Assembly (NCBI GenBank): GCA_963795775.1
Contig: CAWCJL010000006.1
Span: forward strand, 1-64,000
Direction of reading: 5' to 3'
DNA: 64,000 bases
Source of the DNA: CAWCJL01 sp963795775
GTDB lineage: Bacteria > Acidobacteriota > Terriglobia > Terriglobales > Acidobacteriaceae
The translations under genes and the position numbers were made by a program. Positions 10,301 to 19,218 of the stretch are shown piece after piece (position 1 is the first letter of the stretch; every line of letters begins with the position of its first letter). The notes below the pieces were generated by a model, which had not been told where the DNA came from, ran no database searches, and saw only the letters and a list, made by a program, of their open reading frames with translations.

Positions 10301-10835
10301 CAAGGGAGATTTTCTGTATGAGCTGCCGTTCGGTCCGGACGCACACTATCTTTCGAGTGGAAGCTGGCTCTCGCATGCGGTGAGCAATCTGTCACTGTCC
10401 GGCAACTTCGCCTTCGCCACGGGGGAGCCGTTGACGCCGCACTACGAGGCCGATATCGCCGACGTGGCCCGCGGCAGCGCCGGCTCTCTGCGGCCGAATC
10501 GCGTGTATGGCACGTCCATTACGGCGGGCGGCGGCACGATCCGGAACTGGTTTAACAAGAGCGCGTTCGCCCCGCTCGCGGCTGACCAGGTGTATGGCAG
10601 TGCTTCGCGCTACTCCATTCCGGGGCCGGGCACAGTGCAGTTCAATATGTCGGCGGCAAAGACGTTTCACCTGACCGAAACGCGCACCTTCGAGGTCCGA
10701 GCGACAGCGGACAACGTTCTAAACACAGTGCAGTATGCGGGCGTGGACACCACGCTCGAGTCCGGCACCTATGGCCAGGTCACTTCGGCTGCGGCGATGC
10801 GGCAGTTCACCTTTCTCGCGCGGTTCCGGTATTGA
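7342..10835 (+). CDS. Oar-like TonB-dependent receptor, frame break near N-terminus
   Basis: The protein is about 1,160 residues. A carboxypeptidase-regulatory-like beta-sandwich (GTVRGAVRSGPTPLPGVTIT) is followed by a region with a strongly Gly-rich tract (about 8140-8235) and a long outer-membrane beta-barrel ending in Phe-Arg-Tyr (FTFLARFRY), as in acidobacterial Oar-like receptors. A clear signal peptide (FIATLLCAGCCGASAQQ) lies in the frame starting with GTG 7342, but that frame stops at 7507-7509. The rest of the protein is in the frame one base back. One extra G in the GGGG run at 7492-7495 would join them. The main frame is open from 7302 but its first 70 residues look unnatural. The substrate is unknown. 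It is followed directly by the VWFA gene. Confidence 0.85.
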
Positions 10836-10846
10836 GGACACATCCA

Positions 10847-12079
10847 GTGCGTCTTTTTCTTGTCCTGCTTGCTTTGTTGATCTTTCTGCCCGGCTGCCTG
10901 TCGGCGCGCGCGCAGACGCCAGAGCAGCAGGGCGCCGCGCCTTATACGCTGCGCGTGGAGAACGACCTTGTTCTCACCAATGTAGTGGTACGTGACAAGA
11001 AGACCGGCGAGCCGGTACGCGGGTTGACGAAGAACGACTTCAGCATCGCAGAAAATGGCAAGCCGCAGAACATCGTTTCCTTCGACTTCGAGAGCATCGA
11101 CGCCGCGCAGCCGCTCAACGAGGCAACGATCAGCGGTCGCACCGGGCAGCTTGTTCTCGGTAAGGGGACCGGAACCACGGCGGAGCAGTTGCGCGATCAC
11201 CGCCTGATCATTCTCTTCTTCGACCTCACCTCCATGCAGCCGGAAGATGTGACGCGCTCGGTGGAAGCCGCGCGGAACTTCATCACGCGGCAGATGCAGC
11301 CGGCCGACCTGGTCGCCATGGTTTCCCTCGAGTCGTCGCTATCAGTGGATCAGGACTTCACTACGGACAGGCAGCGGTTGCTGGCGGCCCTGAATGCGTA
11401 CAGCGGCGTGCAGCAGAACGGCTATGCCGCCGGCGCGACTTCGACCACGAACCAGACGGAAGACGCCAGCTCGTTTACGCCGGATGAGAGCGAATACAAC
11501 GACATCAATACGGACCGCGAGCTCTTTGCACTCAGATCGATTGCACGTTCGCTGGCCTATCTGAACGAGAGGAAATCGCTTCTGTACTTCTCCGGAGGAC
11601 TGCAGCGAAACGGCATCGAGAACCAGGCGTCGCTGCGCGCAGCCGTGAACGCCGCCGTGCGGGCGAATCTTGCAATCTACAGCGTGGATTCGCGCGGGCT
11701 CGAGGCCATTACGCCGGTGGGGGATGCCTCTACCGGAAGCCTGCGCGGAACGGTGGCGTATAACGGGGCCGCGCTGCAAAACAATTTCGACAGCAATTTC
11801 AACTCGCAGGAGGTGCTGTCTACGCTGGCGGCGGATACCGGCGGCAAGTTCTTTGGCGACTCCAACGACTTTGCGCCGGCCTTCGCGCGCATGGAGCAGG
11901 ACACGGCGGCTTATTACGTGCTGGGATTTCGTTCGACCAATCCCGCTCGGGACGGACGCTATCGCAAGCTAACCGTGAAGGTGAACCGCGCGGACGTGAA
12001 GCTGGAATATCAGGCCGGGCTACTACGCGCCGGCGGACTACCAGCACTCCAACCGGGAGGACCGCGAGCGCCAACTTGA
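10847..12079 (+). CDS. VWFA-related acidobacterial protein, N-terminal part (frame-broken)
   Basis: A signal peptide (VRLFLVLLALLIFLPGCLSARAQ) starts at GTG 10847 with GAGG 9 bp upstream; a TTG at 10832 that overlaps the receptor stop is the alternative. It is followed by the acidobacterial VWFA-related domain: VVVRDKKTGEPVRGLTKNDF, then a von Willebrand A-like fold with DHRLIILFFDLTSMQ (metal-site Asp) and SLLYFSGGLQRNG. Such proteins are exported and bind partners through the MIDAS-like site; no function is proven. After LEYQAG at about 12019 the frame goes out of register, and the last 19 residues before the stop at 12079 look spurious. The gene continues in the next frame (12021-12980). 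It is third in the operon with the DUF5666 and receptor genes. Confidence 0.8.
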   Translation: MRLFLVLLALLIFLPGCLSARAQTPEQQGAAPYTLRVENDLVLTNVVVRDKKTGEPVRGLTKNDFSIAENGKPQNIVSFDFESIDAAQPLNEATISGRTGQLVLGKGTGTTAEQLRDHRLIILFFDLTSMQPEDVTRSVEAARNFITRQMQPADLVAMVSLESSLSVDQDFTTDRQRLLAALNAYSGVQQNGYAAGATSTTNQTEDASSFTPDESEYNDINTDRELFALRSIARSLAYLNERKSLLYFSGGLQRNGIENQASLRAAVNAAVRANLAIYSVDSRGLEAITPVGDASTGSLRGTVAYNGAALQNNFDSNFNSQEVLSTLAADTGGKFFGDSNDFAPAFARMEQDTAAYYVLGFRSTNPARDGRYRKLTVKVNRADVKLEYQAGLLRAGGLPALQPGGPRAPT

Positions 12080-12980
12080 AGAGCAGCTGCATAGCGACTT
12101 GCCGGCGACGGATGTGGCCGTCTATCTGGCAGCGTATTACTTCCGCAGCACGGGAGCCGGTCCCGGCGGCGTGCCGCGCTACACGGTGCCTATCGCTCTC
12201 ATTATTCCCGGCTCGCAGATCCCCTTCGTGAAGGGTGGTGACCGCGACAAAGCGACGCTGGACATCCTCGGTGAAGTCACGGATGCGGCGGGGCATCCTG
12301 CAGGCGAGGTGCGGCAAACGGTGAAGCTGGCGATCGACCAGGCGCAGCAGGTTGCGCGCAAGAACATCCAGTACTCGACGAACTTCAATTTGCCACCGGG
12401 AAGGTATCAGTTGAAGTTCGTGGTGCGCGAGAACGAGACCGGCCGCATGGGGTCGTTTGTCTCCGGTATCACCGTGCCGGACCTGACGAAGTCGCCGGTG
12501 AAGCTGTCATCGATTCTTCTGGCGAGCCAGCGCCAGCCTGCACCGAAGGGGGCGGAAAAGGCTTCGGACCCGCTGGTGGAGAACGGCCTGCTGTGGATTC
12601 CAAACGTGCCGCACGTGTTCCATCCGGAGCAGCACTTGTACTTGCTTTATGAGGTGTACGATCCGGCGAAGGCCGGCAGCGTGGGGGTTTCGGCTGTACG
12701 ACAGACCTCTGCAGGCAGCGGCGCGCCGGCAGGAAATGGAGCACACGCCGGGCCGCGCGTGCTTACGTCCATCCAGTTCATGTCCGGCTCAACCAAGGTC
12801 TACGAGACGCCGCTGGTGGAGGCGACGCGCATCACCGATCCCACCCGGGACGCGGTCGCCTTTCAGTTCGATGTTCCGCTCAGCGGGCTCAAGCCGGGGC
12901 TCTATGTGTGCCAGGTGAACGTGATTGATGACAATGCCGGCGCCTTCACTTTCCCGCGCACGGCGCTGCTGATCCGTTGA
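12021..12980 (+). CDS. VWFA-related acidobacterial protein, C-terminal part
   Basis: This is the continuation of the gene above, in a shifted frame. It begins at TAC 12021, giving YYAPADYQHSNREDRERQLE, which is what the family has directly after the R/Q-x-G of the VWFA domain, so the break is a single extra G in the GGG run at 12017-12019. The piece forms two beta-rich C-terminal modules (residues of the form PGRYQLKFVVRENETGRMG and PGLYVCQVNVIDD) with a Pro/Ala/Gly-rich linker between them. If translated separately, it would have to start at a TTG near 12099 with no signal peptide. It is therefore best read as part of one roughly 710-residue exported protein. Confidence 0.75.
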   Translation, partial: YYAPADYQHSNREDRERQLEEQLHSDLPATDVAVYLAAYYFRSTGAGPGGVPRYTVPIALIIPGSQIPFVKGGDRDKATLDILGEVTDAAGHPAGEVRQTVKLAIDQAQQVARKNIQYSTNFNLPPGRYQLKFVVRENETGRMGSFVSGITVPDLTKSPVKLSSILLASQRQPAPKGAEKASDPLVENGLLWIPNVPHVFHPEQHLYLLYEVYDPAKAGSVGVSAVRQTSAGSGAPAGNGAHAGPRVLTSIQFMSGSTKVYETPLVEATRITDPTRDAVAFQFDVPLSGLKPGLYVCQVNVIDDNAGAFTFPRTALLIR

Positions 12981-13019
12981 GCCCGAGACCCGTCCGAACC
13001 CGACAAGGCGTGGCTTCGC

Positions 13020-13427
13020 TCAATGCGCGCTCTTGTCGTCCTTACCCTTGTCGTTGCCGGTGTCTTTGCCGGCCTTGCGCCGCGTGCGCCAGAAGGTTTC
13101 CTGCAGGCGTGCGCGGTCGGCCGCATAGAGTTCTTCCAGGCGCTGATGCGCTTCACGCAGCGGCAGTTCCTCAACGTTGAGCACTTCCACCATGCGGACC
13201 TGGTGCCAGGGGTAGATATGCCGTCCGCGGAGCAGGAAGCCGGAGCTTGCCCAGCTTTGCAGCAGCGCGCTGACTTCATTCTTTACGTCTTCTTCATGCT
13301 TGATCGGCAGCAGCTCAAAAGCCTCGCCGTTGACGAGGTGAGCCTTCAAATGTGCGATGAGCAGGACCTTGTGATTCTCCTGCTCGGTGCCGCTGTGTTC
13401 GGGGTGATTGCCTTGGGTATCGGCCAC
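13020..13427 (-). CDS. Small conserved-looking protein of unknown function
   Basis: I do not recognise this 135-residue protein. It reads from GTG 13427, chosen because a GAGAG box lies about 6 bp upstream. An upstream start at 13475 only adds a low-complexity Arg/Ser stretch. The centre is mixed alpha/beta (KVLLIAHLKAHLVNGEAFEL, WASSGFLLRGRHIYPWHQVRMVE), followed by an amphipathic helix with many Glu/Arg and a Lys/Asp-rich tail (KAGKDTGNDKGKDDKSAH). There is no signal peptide or membrane helix, so it is probably cytosolic. The absence of stops, the natural composition and the ribosome site support a real gene. It lies downstream of tRNA-His on the same strand and converges on the VWFA gene. 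Confidence 0.6.
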   Translation of the reverse strand: MADTQGNHPEHSGTEQENHKVLLIAHLKAHLVNGEAFELLPIKHEEDVKNEVSALLQSWASSGFLLRGRHIYPWHQVRMVEVLNVEELPLREAHQRLEELYAADRARLQETFWRTRRKAGKDTGNDKGKDDKSAH

Positions 13428-13558
13428 GGTGTGCTCTCTCCGGGGGCTCGCGGAGCCAGGGCTCCTGCGGCGCATGCAACCTTAGGATGAGCAACAAAGG
13501 CGAAGGGCGCTCATTTCTTGTGATGCTGTTGAGTTTTGCTGGGAAAAATGAGGCAGAC

Positions 13559-13634
13559 TGGGGCGGCTAGTGGGGATCGAACCCACGACACCCGGATCCA
13601 CAGACCGGTGTTCTGCCACTGAACTATAGCCGCC
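13559..13634 (-). tRNA. tRNA-His (anticodon GTG)
   Basis: A full cloverleaf on the minus strand. The acceptor GGCGGCTA pairs with TAGCCGCC, which gives the extra G-1:C73 pair special to tRNA-His. The D-arm is GTTCAGTGGCAGAAC, the anticodon loop is CTGTGGA with anticodon GTG, and the T-arm is GTGGGTTCGATCCCCAC. The 3' CCA is encoded (13561-13559). Confidence 0.96.
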
Positions 13635-13704
13635 GTGTGACTTCGTTATCGTAACATCTCCGCCGGGCTGCGCGGCATGGGCCGGCGCTGCATCCAAGTG
13701 CCCC

Positions 13705-14232
13705 ATGACTGACCGCCAGACCACACCAGAGGTGCTCGATCCGCCGCAGCAAAGGCTGATGCCGCGGCTGGGGCACGCAGGCGGCCTGTTTAGCGACAGC
13801 AACCTCGATGCCTTCACGCATCTGCTGGATGATCGATTTCGGCTGCCCGGGATCCCCGTCCGTTTCGGGCTGGACGGCATCATCGGCCTGGTTCCGGGGC
13901 TGGGGGACATCGCGGGCGGCGTGCTTTCCTGTGTCATTATTTTGGCGGCTTGGGTGCGCGGCGTTCCGTACGTCACGCTGGCGCGCATGCTCGCGAACCT
14001 GGCCATCGATGTGCTCGTGGGCGCGGTGCCGATCCTGGGCGATATGTTCGACATTGCGTGGAAGGCGAACCGGCGCAACTATGCACTGCTGACGCGCTCG
14101 GTGGAAGAGCCACGCAAGCAGACCTGGCGCGACTGGATTTTTCTCTGCTCGCTGGCCCTGGTGGCCGGCATCATCCTGCTGATTCCGCTGGTCCTGCTGG
14201 TGTGGATCGTCGGACTGCTGCAGCACCGGTAG
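13705..14232 (+). CDS. DUF4112 domain membrane protein
   Basis: This 175-residue protein matches the DUF4112 pattern: LDDRFRLPGIPVRFGLDGII followed by GLVPGLGDIAGGVLS and a second GAVPILGDMFDIAWKANRRN, so the glycine-proline-aspartate motif occurs twice, each before a hydrophobic helix. A last membrane segment sits at the C-terminus (LALVAGIILLIPLVLLVWIV). The family's function is unknown; it is probably an inner-membrane protein. It stands alone between two tRNA genes, read towards tRNA-Pro. The start at ATG 13705 gives the usual family length. Confidence 0.85.
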   Translation: MTDRQTTPEVLDPPQQRLMPRLGHAGGLFSDSNLDAFTHLLDDRFRLPGIPVRFGLDGIIGLVPGLGDIAGGVLSCVIILAAWVRGVPYVTLARMLANLAIDVLVGAVPILGDMFDIAWKANRRNYALLTRSVEEPRKQTWRDWIFLCSLALVAGIILLIPLVLLVWIVGLLQHR

Positions 14233-14285
14233 GCACGCGCGCGAGGTCCCGCGGCAGGCAGCGCGCTTGCTACAATCAGGGGAGT

Positions 14286-14362
14286 CGGGGCGTAGCGCAG
14301 TCTGGTAGCGCATCTGCTTTGGGAGCAGAGGGTCGGGGGTTCGAATCCCTCCGCCCCGACCA
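14286..14362 (+). tRNA. tRNA-Pro (anticodon TGG)
   Basis: A 77-nt cloverleaf. Acceptor CGGGGCG pairs with CGCCCCG, with discriminator A and an encoded CCA. The anticodon stem-loop CTGCTTTGGGAGCAG carries TGG, and the T-arm is CGGGGGTTCGAATCCCTCCG. The first base C and the D-loop CGCAGTCTGGTAGCGCA are typical of bacterial tRNA-Pro. Confidence 0.96.
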
Positions 14363-14400
14363 TTCCGCCGGATCGAGGCGAGCCACCTCCACGGACCACG

Positions 14401-15162
14401 ATGCAAGACGCCACGCCGCCGCACGAATCAGCCAGGGACAGGGTTTATCTCGGTACATCGGGCTGGGCATACGCGAGCTGGAAGCCGGGCTTTTATCCGC
14501 CGCGCACGTCTGCCAAGAAGATGCTGTCGTACTACGCATCACAGCTCAACACCGTGGAAGTGAACTACACCTTTCGTCAACTGCCCAAGCCGGCGATGAT
14601 CGCCAACTGGATGGAGCAGACGCCAGACCACTTCCGGTTCTCTTTCAAAGCGCCGCAGACGATGACACATGTGCGCCGCCTGGTGGGCTGCGCGGGGATG
14701 GCAGCGGCACTGCGGAGCGCCCTCGCGCCGGTGATAGACGCCGGGCGCCTGGGAGCGGTGCTCTTCCAACTGCCTCCGTCATTCAAGGTAGATGCCGAGC
14801 GGCTGGAGCGGTTTCTGACCGAGACCTCCGGAGAAGAAATGCGGGTGGCGTTTGAGTTCCGGCATGCATCGTGGTTCAGCGAACCGGTTTTTGCCATCCT
14901 GGAGCGCTTCGGCGCTGTGCTGTGTGCCGCGGAAAGCGATGAGCTGGAAACACCGCGCCGGAGAACGGCGGACTTCACCTGCTATCGGCTGCGCAAGAGC
15001 GATTACAGCCCGGAAGAATTGCAGGGGCTGGCGAGCCGGTTTTTGAACGAGGCGCAAGGCGGCGAGGTGTACGCCTACTTTAAGCATGAAGAAGCGCCGG
15101 ATGGCGCATTGCGCGCACGGCAGGTATTGGCAGAGGTGCGGGGGGAGCGGGAAGATGCCTAG
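14401..15162 (+). CDS. DUF72 family protein
   Basis: A 253-residue protein of the DUF72 (YecE) family, which adopts a TIM-barrel-like fold of unknown function. Family marks seen are the N-terminal YLGTSGWAYASWKPGFYP, QLNTVEVNYTFRQLP, FRFSFKAPQTMTH, and VAFEFRHASWF near residue 150, followed by the C-terminal DFTCYRLR and VYAYFKHEE. It is cytosolic, with no signal peptide. The ATG at 14401 lies 38 bp after tRNA-Pro, so it may be read from the tRNA promoter. Its stop overlaps the start of the hydrolase gene, suggesting translational coupling. Confidence 0.9.
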   Translation: MQDATPPHESARDRVYLGTSGWAYASWKPGFYPPRTSAKKMLSYYASQLNTVEVNYTFRQLPKPAMIANWMEQTPDHFRFSFKAPQTMTHVRRLVGCAGMAAALRSALAPVIDAGRLGAVLFQLPPSFKVDAERLERFLTETSGEEMRVAFEFRHASWFSEPVFAILERFGAVLCAAESDELETPRRRTADFTCYRLRKSDYSPEELQGLASRFLNEAQGGEVYAYFKHEEAPDGALRARQVLAEVRGEREDA

Positions 15163-16195
15163 CACGGTCACAGCGGAGCACGCCGAAAGCACGGCAGCGG
15201 AGACGTTCCTACCGCGGCGCTTTCTCCGCAATGGGCACCTGCAGACGCTGGCCGGAAACTACCTGCGGCGTCGCTGGGTGCTGCCGGAGCCCGAGTCGCG
15301 CATCATCGAAGTAGAGTCGGCTACTGCCCATCGTCCCGCCAGCCACGTGCTGTGCCACTGCCATTGGCAGCCGCAGGAGGTGCGGGCGGCACGGCTGACG
15401 GTGCTGCTGATCCATGGGCTCGAGGGGTCGTCGCAATCGCAATACGTGCTTGGCAATGCCTCTCGGCTGTGGGCGGCGGGTTGGAACGTAGTGCGCATGA
15501 ACATGCGGAACTGCGGTGGCACTGATCGATTGTCACCGACGCTGTATCACTCCGGCTTGTCGGAAGACGTGGGCGCCGTGATGGCAGCACTCACCGCCGA
15601 ACAGAGCCTGACTGCCTGGGGCCTGGTGGGGTACTCAATGGGCGGCAACCTGGTATTGAAATACGCCGGAGAGCACGGCGCACGCGCGCCGCGTGCGCTG
15701 AAGGCGGTCGTGGGTGTCTCCCCGGCGATGGACCTGGCCCCCTCGGCGGATGCGCTCCATGAATGGCGGAACCGGGTCTACGAATGGAAATTCCTCTATC
15801 GATTGCTGCAGCGCTATAGGCGCAAGGTCGTGCTTTTTCCGCATATCTATTCGCCTGAAAGCGCGAAGGGGGTGCGCAGTCTGCGCGATTTTGACGAGCA
15901 GGTGACGGCGCGTTATTCAGGCTTCGCGGGCGCGGACGATTACTATGCGCGTGCGTCCAGTTCCCGGGTGGCGGACCGGATCGCGGTGCCTACGCTGGTG
16001 CTGCACGCCCTTGATGATCCGTTTGTGCGCATGCTGCCTGAAACGCGCGAGATGCTGCTGGGGAATCCGCACGTTCTGCTGCGGGAAACCAGCCACGGCG
16101 GCCACTGCGCCTTTCTGGAATCCGCGAACGGATACGACGGCTACTGGGCGGAGAAGGTGCTGTTCGGCTTTCTGACGCGCGCGGCGGGCGCGTAG
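15155..16195 (+). CDS. YheT-type alpha/beta hydrolase
   Basis: A 346-residue alpha/beta hydrolase of the YheT/embryogenesis-associated EMB8 group. N-terminal FLPRRFLRNGHLQTL is the group signature. VLLIHGLEGSS provides the oxyanion region, GLVGYSMGGNLVLKY the nucleophile Ser, HALDDPFV the Asp, and SHGGHCAFLE the catalytic His. The ATG at 15155 overlaps the DUF72 stop by 8 bp and follows a GGGGGAGCGGGAAG purine box. Natural substrates of this group are short-chain esters or unknown; no more can be said. It is the middle gene of a three-gene run, and the next gene begins 3 bp after its stop. Confidence 0.9.
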   Translation: MPSTVTAEHAESTAAETFLPRRFLRNGHLQTLAGNYLRRRWVLPEPESRIIEVESATAHRPASHVLCHCHWQPQEVRAARLTVLLIHGLEGSSQSQYVLGNASRLWAAGWNVVRMNMRNCGGTDRLSPTLYHSGLSEDVGAVMAALTAEQSLTAWGLVGYSMGGNLVLKYAGEHGARAPRALKAVVGVSPAMDLAPSADALHEWRNRVYEWKFLYRLLQRYRRKVVLFPHIYSPESAKGVRSLRDFDEQVTARYSGFAGADDYYARASSSRVADRIAVPTLVLHALDDPFVRMLPETREMLLGNPHVLLRETSHGGHCAFLESANGYDGYWAEKVLFGFLTRAAGA

Positions 16196-16197
16196 CC

Positions 16198-16866
<669 letters not shown>

Positions 16867-16950
16867 ATAGAATTTAAGCAAGGGTCAATGCGGCCCAGAG
16901 CTTCCGTGCATTTATCGACACATCCCAAAGTCCGAGGTCGGAGCGGACGG

Positions 16951-17148
16951 CTATGCCGCCCGAAGTCGCTTTTGGGAGCAACGCGCGCACACGCAGCGGG
17001 GGCGAGGCCTCCGAACGTCACTAAGCGCCGTGTACTCGGCATGCTCGCATCTGTTACAGAACACGCCGGAAAAGCTGGGCAGCAGTGTTCCGCCTCCGCA
17101 CGAAGGACAGTCGCATACATGAACTGGTCTCCTGCTTTTCGTGCCCAT
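16951..17148 (-). CDS. Possible small zinc-ribbon protein
   Basis: A 65-residue frame from ATG 17148, with GAAGG 6 bp upstream. It contains three Cys pairs: CPSCGGG near residue 14, CNRCEH near residue 30, and CVCARC near residue 53, spaced as in zinc-ribbon or rubredoxin-like knuckles. The tail is basic (SQKRLRAA). Such mini-proteins may bind nucleic acids or partners. It could be a remnant of a larger gene or a chance frame; the ribosome site and cysteine spacing are the only support. It lies just beyond tRNA-Arg, in a stretch otherwise poor in genes. Confidence 0.35.
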   Translation of the reverse strand: MGTKSRRPVHVCDCPSCGGGTLLPSFSGVFCNRCEHAEYTALSDVRRPRPRCVCARCSQKRLRAA

Positions 17149-17806
17149 TCCGAGCCTTCGGAGCAACAAGAGAATCAACACCCGACCCTTTCGGCGATGC
17201 CTCATTCGACTCCCGCGATGCACAGCGGACCAGCCGGGCTGAAGAGCCAGGTCATTTCGGCTAATGACATGTCGAGGCAGCTCGGGTGAGGTTCTACCTC
17301 GAAGTAGAAGGGCAGAACAGGAACTGTTCCGATGACGCCCAGCAGTTGCTTGCGGTGGTGATCGGCTGGCAACAGCTCAAATACCTTCGGCACTTGTGTC
17401 ATCCGCGCGGCAGTCTCCCGTTCTGGATCAGGTGCTCAGCCCCAATCGCTTGTCTTCTGAGAGTGCCTGCTTTCATGCGTGGTGGCGAGATGTCCTCCGG
17501 GTGGCTGTGGCGCGCACTGGTAATCTCTCAATTTTGTGTAAGGCAACCGCCAGGTCTTTTGTGCGCGGAGTCAGAGCCGAGCGCGTCATTGTGTGCCGTC
17601 CACGGCCTTGGTCGCCGCAGGTCGGTTCGGGAGCTGCTTGTCCCAGAACTGATCGCGGACTGCTGCCGGCTGCCCCCGTTTTCCTGCGCGCAACCCAATC
17701 TGCGCCAGTTGCTATAGAGTGGTTCGCACTTGCGACGGAAGAGTTGCTGCCCCTGCGTGCGAGGGAGCGAGCGCGGGAAGCACTGCGAAAAGTGGAGATG
17801 CGACGC
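17149..17806. other. Gene-poor stretch between tRNA-Arg and the ThuA gene
   Basis: No convincing gene is seen in these 660 bp. Open frames exist on both strands (for example 17202-17402 minus, 66 aa), but none shows a domain or a good ribosome site. The frame of the ThuA gene is open back to 17396, yet the added 137 residues look non-natural. No direct repeat of the tRNA-Arg 3' end was noticed that would mark an integration site. The promoter of the ThuA gene must lie here but is not obvious. Confidence 0.4.
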
Positions 17807-19168
17807 ATGAAATGGCGGGTTGTGCTGTGGGCAGTGGTATGGAGCGCCTTCTTGTGTGTGGCGGGGGCGTTCGCAGTAAACGGATCGACGGGATCGGCTG
17901 GATCCATCCGGGTACTGCTCATCGACGGGCAGAGCGGCGGCCCGTATCACAATTGGCGCGTGACTACGCCCATCCTGAAAAGGGAACTGGAGGATGCGGG
18001 CCTGTTTCGAGTGACAGTGGCGACGGCGCCAGAATCGGGGCAGGATTTCAGCGGCTTCCATCCGCGATTCGGCGATTACGGGGCTGTGGTGCTCAACTAC
18101 GACGCGCCCACATGGCCGGCAAACCTGCGCACGCAATTGGAGGAGTACGTGAGCGGCGGCGGCGGGCTGGTGATCGTGCATGCGGCCGACAATGCATTTC
18201 CCGACTGGCCCGCATTCAACGAGATGGCGGGTGTTGGCGGCTGGCGCAATCGCACGGAGAAAGCCGGCCCGCACTGGTATGTGCAGGGAGGAAAGGTGGT
18301 CGCCGATACCTCAGCCGGAGCCGCGGGTTCGCATGGCGCGCGCCGGCCGTTCCAGGTAGAGATGCAGGCTCCCGAACATCCGATCATGAAGGGCTTGCCA
18401 CGGCTGTGGATGCACGCCGCCGACGAACTTTATGCAGAGCTTCGCGGCCCCGGGAGGAACATGACGGTGCTGGCCACGGCCCACTCCGACCCGGAGAACA
18501 AGGGCACGGGCCGCGACGAGCCGATGCTGCTGGTAGTGAAGTACGGGAAAGGACGCGTGTTTCACACCACCATGGGGCATGACGCGACGGGGCTGAGCTG
18601 TGTTGGCTTCATGACCACCTACCAGCGAGGGACCGAGTGGGCGGCCACCGGCAAAGTGACGCAGAAGCTGCCCAGGGATTTCCCCACCGCGAACACCGTG
18701 AGCTACCGCGTGGACATCGCCGAAATGGACCCGGCATTCCTTAACCCTGCTCCGGCGGCGAAGAGCTTCAGTGAACTGGCCGATGCTGCGCTGCTGGCAA
18801 TGCGGAAGCGGGCCGACGAGCTGAAGATAGGTGGAGTCGCGGTGGTCGCCTTTGCCGAGGGCGACACCGTGCAGTCCTGGACGTCGAAGATGGCGGTTGT
18901 GGGCCGGATGAAAGACGATCCCACTGCAACCGCAAAGGGATCGAATCTGTTGGCGATTGCCTATGCCAAAGCGAGCGAAATGGCCGACACGTTGAAGGAC
19001 AGCGGCAGCGGCGTACGGCCGCCGCTCACGGGCGAGTTCGGCTGGCCCGGCGGGGTGATCGCACGTGGGAAGAACGGCTGGCTCATCGCGGCGTTCAGCG
19101 GTGGTAAGTCTGCCGACGATGTCGAGGTTTCGCGAGCAGGGGTGCAACAGCTACAAGCGATGCGTTAG
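17807..19168 (+). CDS. Exported ThuA-GlcG/HbpS fusion protein
   Basis: The 453-residue product starts at ATG 17807, with GGAG 9 bp upstream, and has a signal peptide (MKWRVVLWAVVWSAFLCVAGAFA). The first two-thirds is a ThuA domain (trehalose-utilisation-like, class I glutamine-amidotransferase-like fold): VLLIDGQSGGPYHNW, GGGGLVIVHAADNAFPDW, HPIMKGLPRLWMHAADELYA, KGRVFHTTMGHD. The last roughly 135 residues resemble the GlcG/HbpS (haem-degrading, PF03928) domain: FSELADAALLAMRKRADEL, KASEMADTL, GEFGWPGGVIARG. ThuA-like proteins are linked to sugar metabolism, and some oxidise or hydrolyse modified sugars. The combination suggests a periplasmic cofactor- or sugar-handling role, but this is inference. 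It converges on the LacI gene. Confidence 0.82.
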   Translation: MKWRVVLWAVVWSAFLCVAGAFAVNGSTGSAGSIRVLLIDGQSGGPYHNWRVTTPILKRELEDAGLFRVTVATAPESGQDFSGFHPRFGDYGAVVLNYDAPTWPANLRTQLEEYVSGGGGLVIVHAADNAFPDWPAFNEMAGVGGWRNRTEKAGPHWYVQGGKVVADTSAGAAGSHGARRPFQVEMQAPEHPIMKGLPRLWMHAADELYAELRGPGRNMTVLATAHSDPENKGTGRDEPMLLVVKYGKGRVFHTTMGHDATGLSCVGFMTTYQRGTEWAATGKVTQKLPRDFPTANTVSYRVDIAEMDPAFLNPAPAAKSFSELADAALLAMRKRADELKIGGVAVVAFAEGDTVQSWTSKMAVVGRMKDDPTATAKGSNLLAIAYAKASEMADTLKDSGSGVRPPLTGEFGWPGGVIARGKNGWLIAAFSGGKSADDVEVSRAGVQQLQAMR

Positions 19169-19218
19169 CCCGGTGTGTGGGCCACATCGATATTGCCGTG
19201 GAGCAACCGTCATGTGCT

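Noticed and set aside
13559..13634. tRNA-His lacking the special G-1 base
   Set aside because: When the acceptor is aligned with C73 and the encoded CCA, the first G is G-1 and pairs correctly.
17202..17402. A 66-residue leftward frame
   Set aside because: No domain, poor ribosome site and no partner; kept only as part of the gene-poor stretch.
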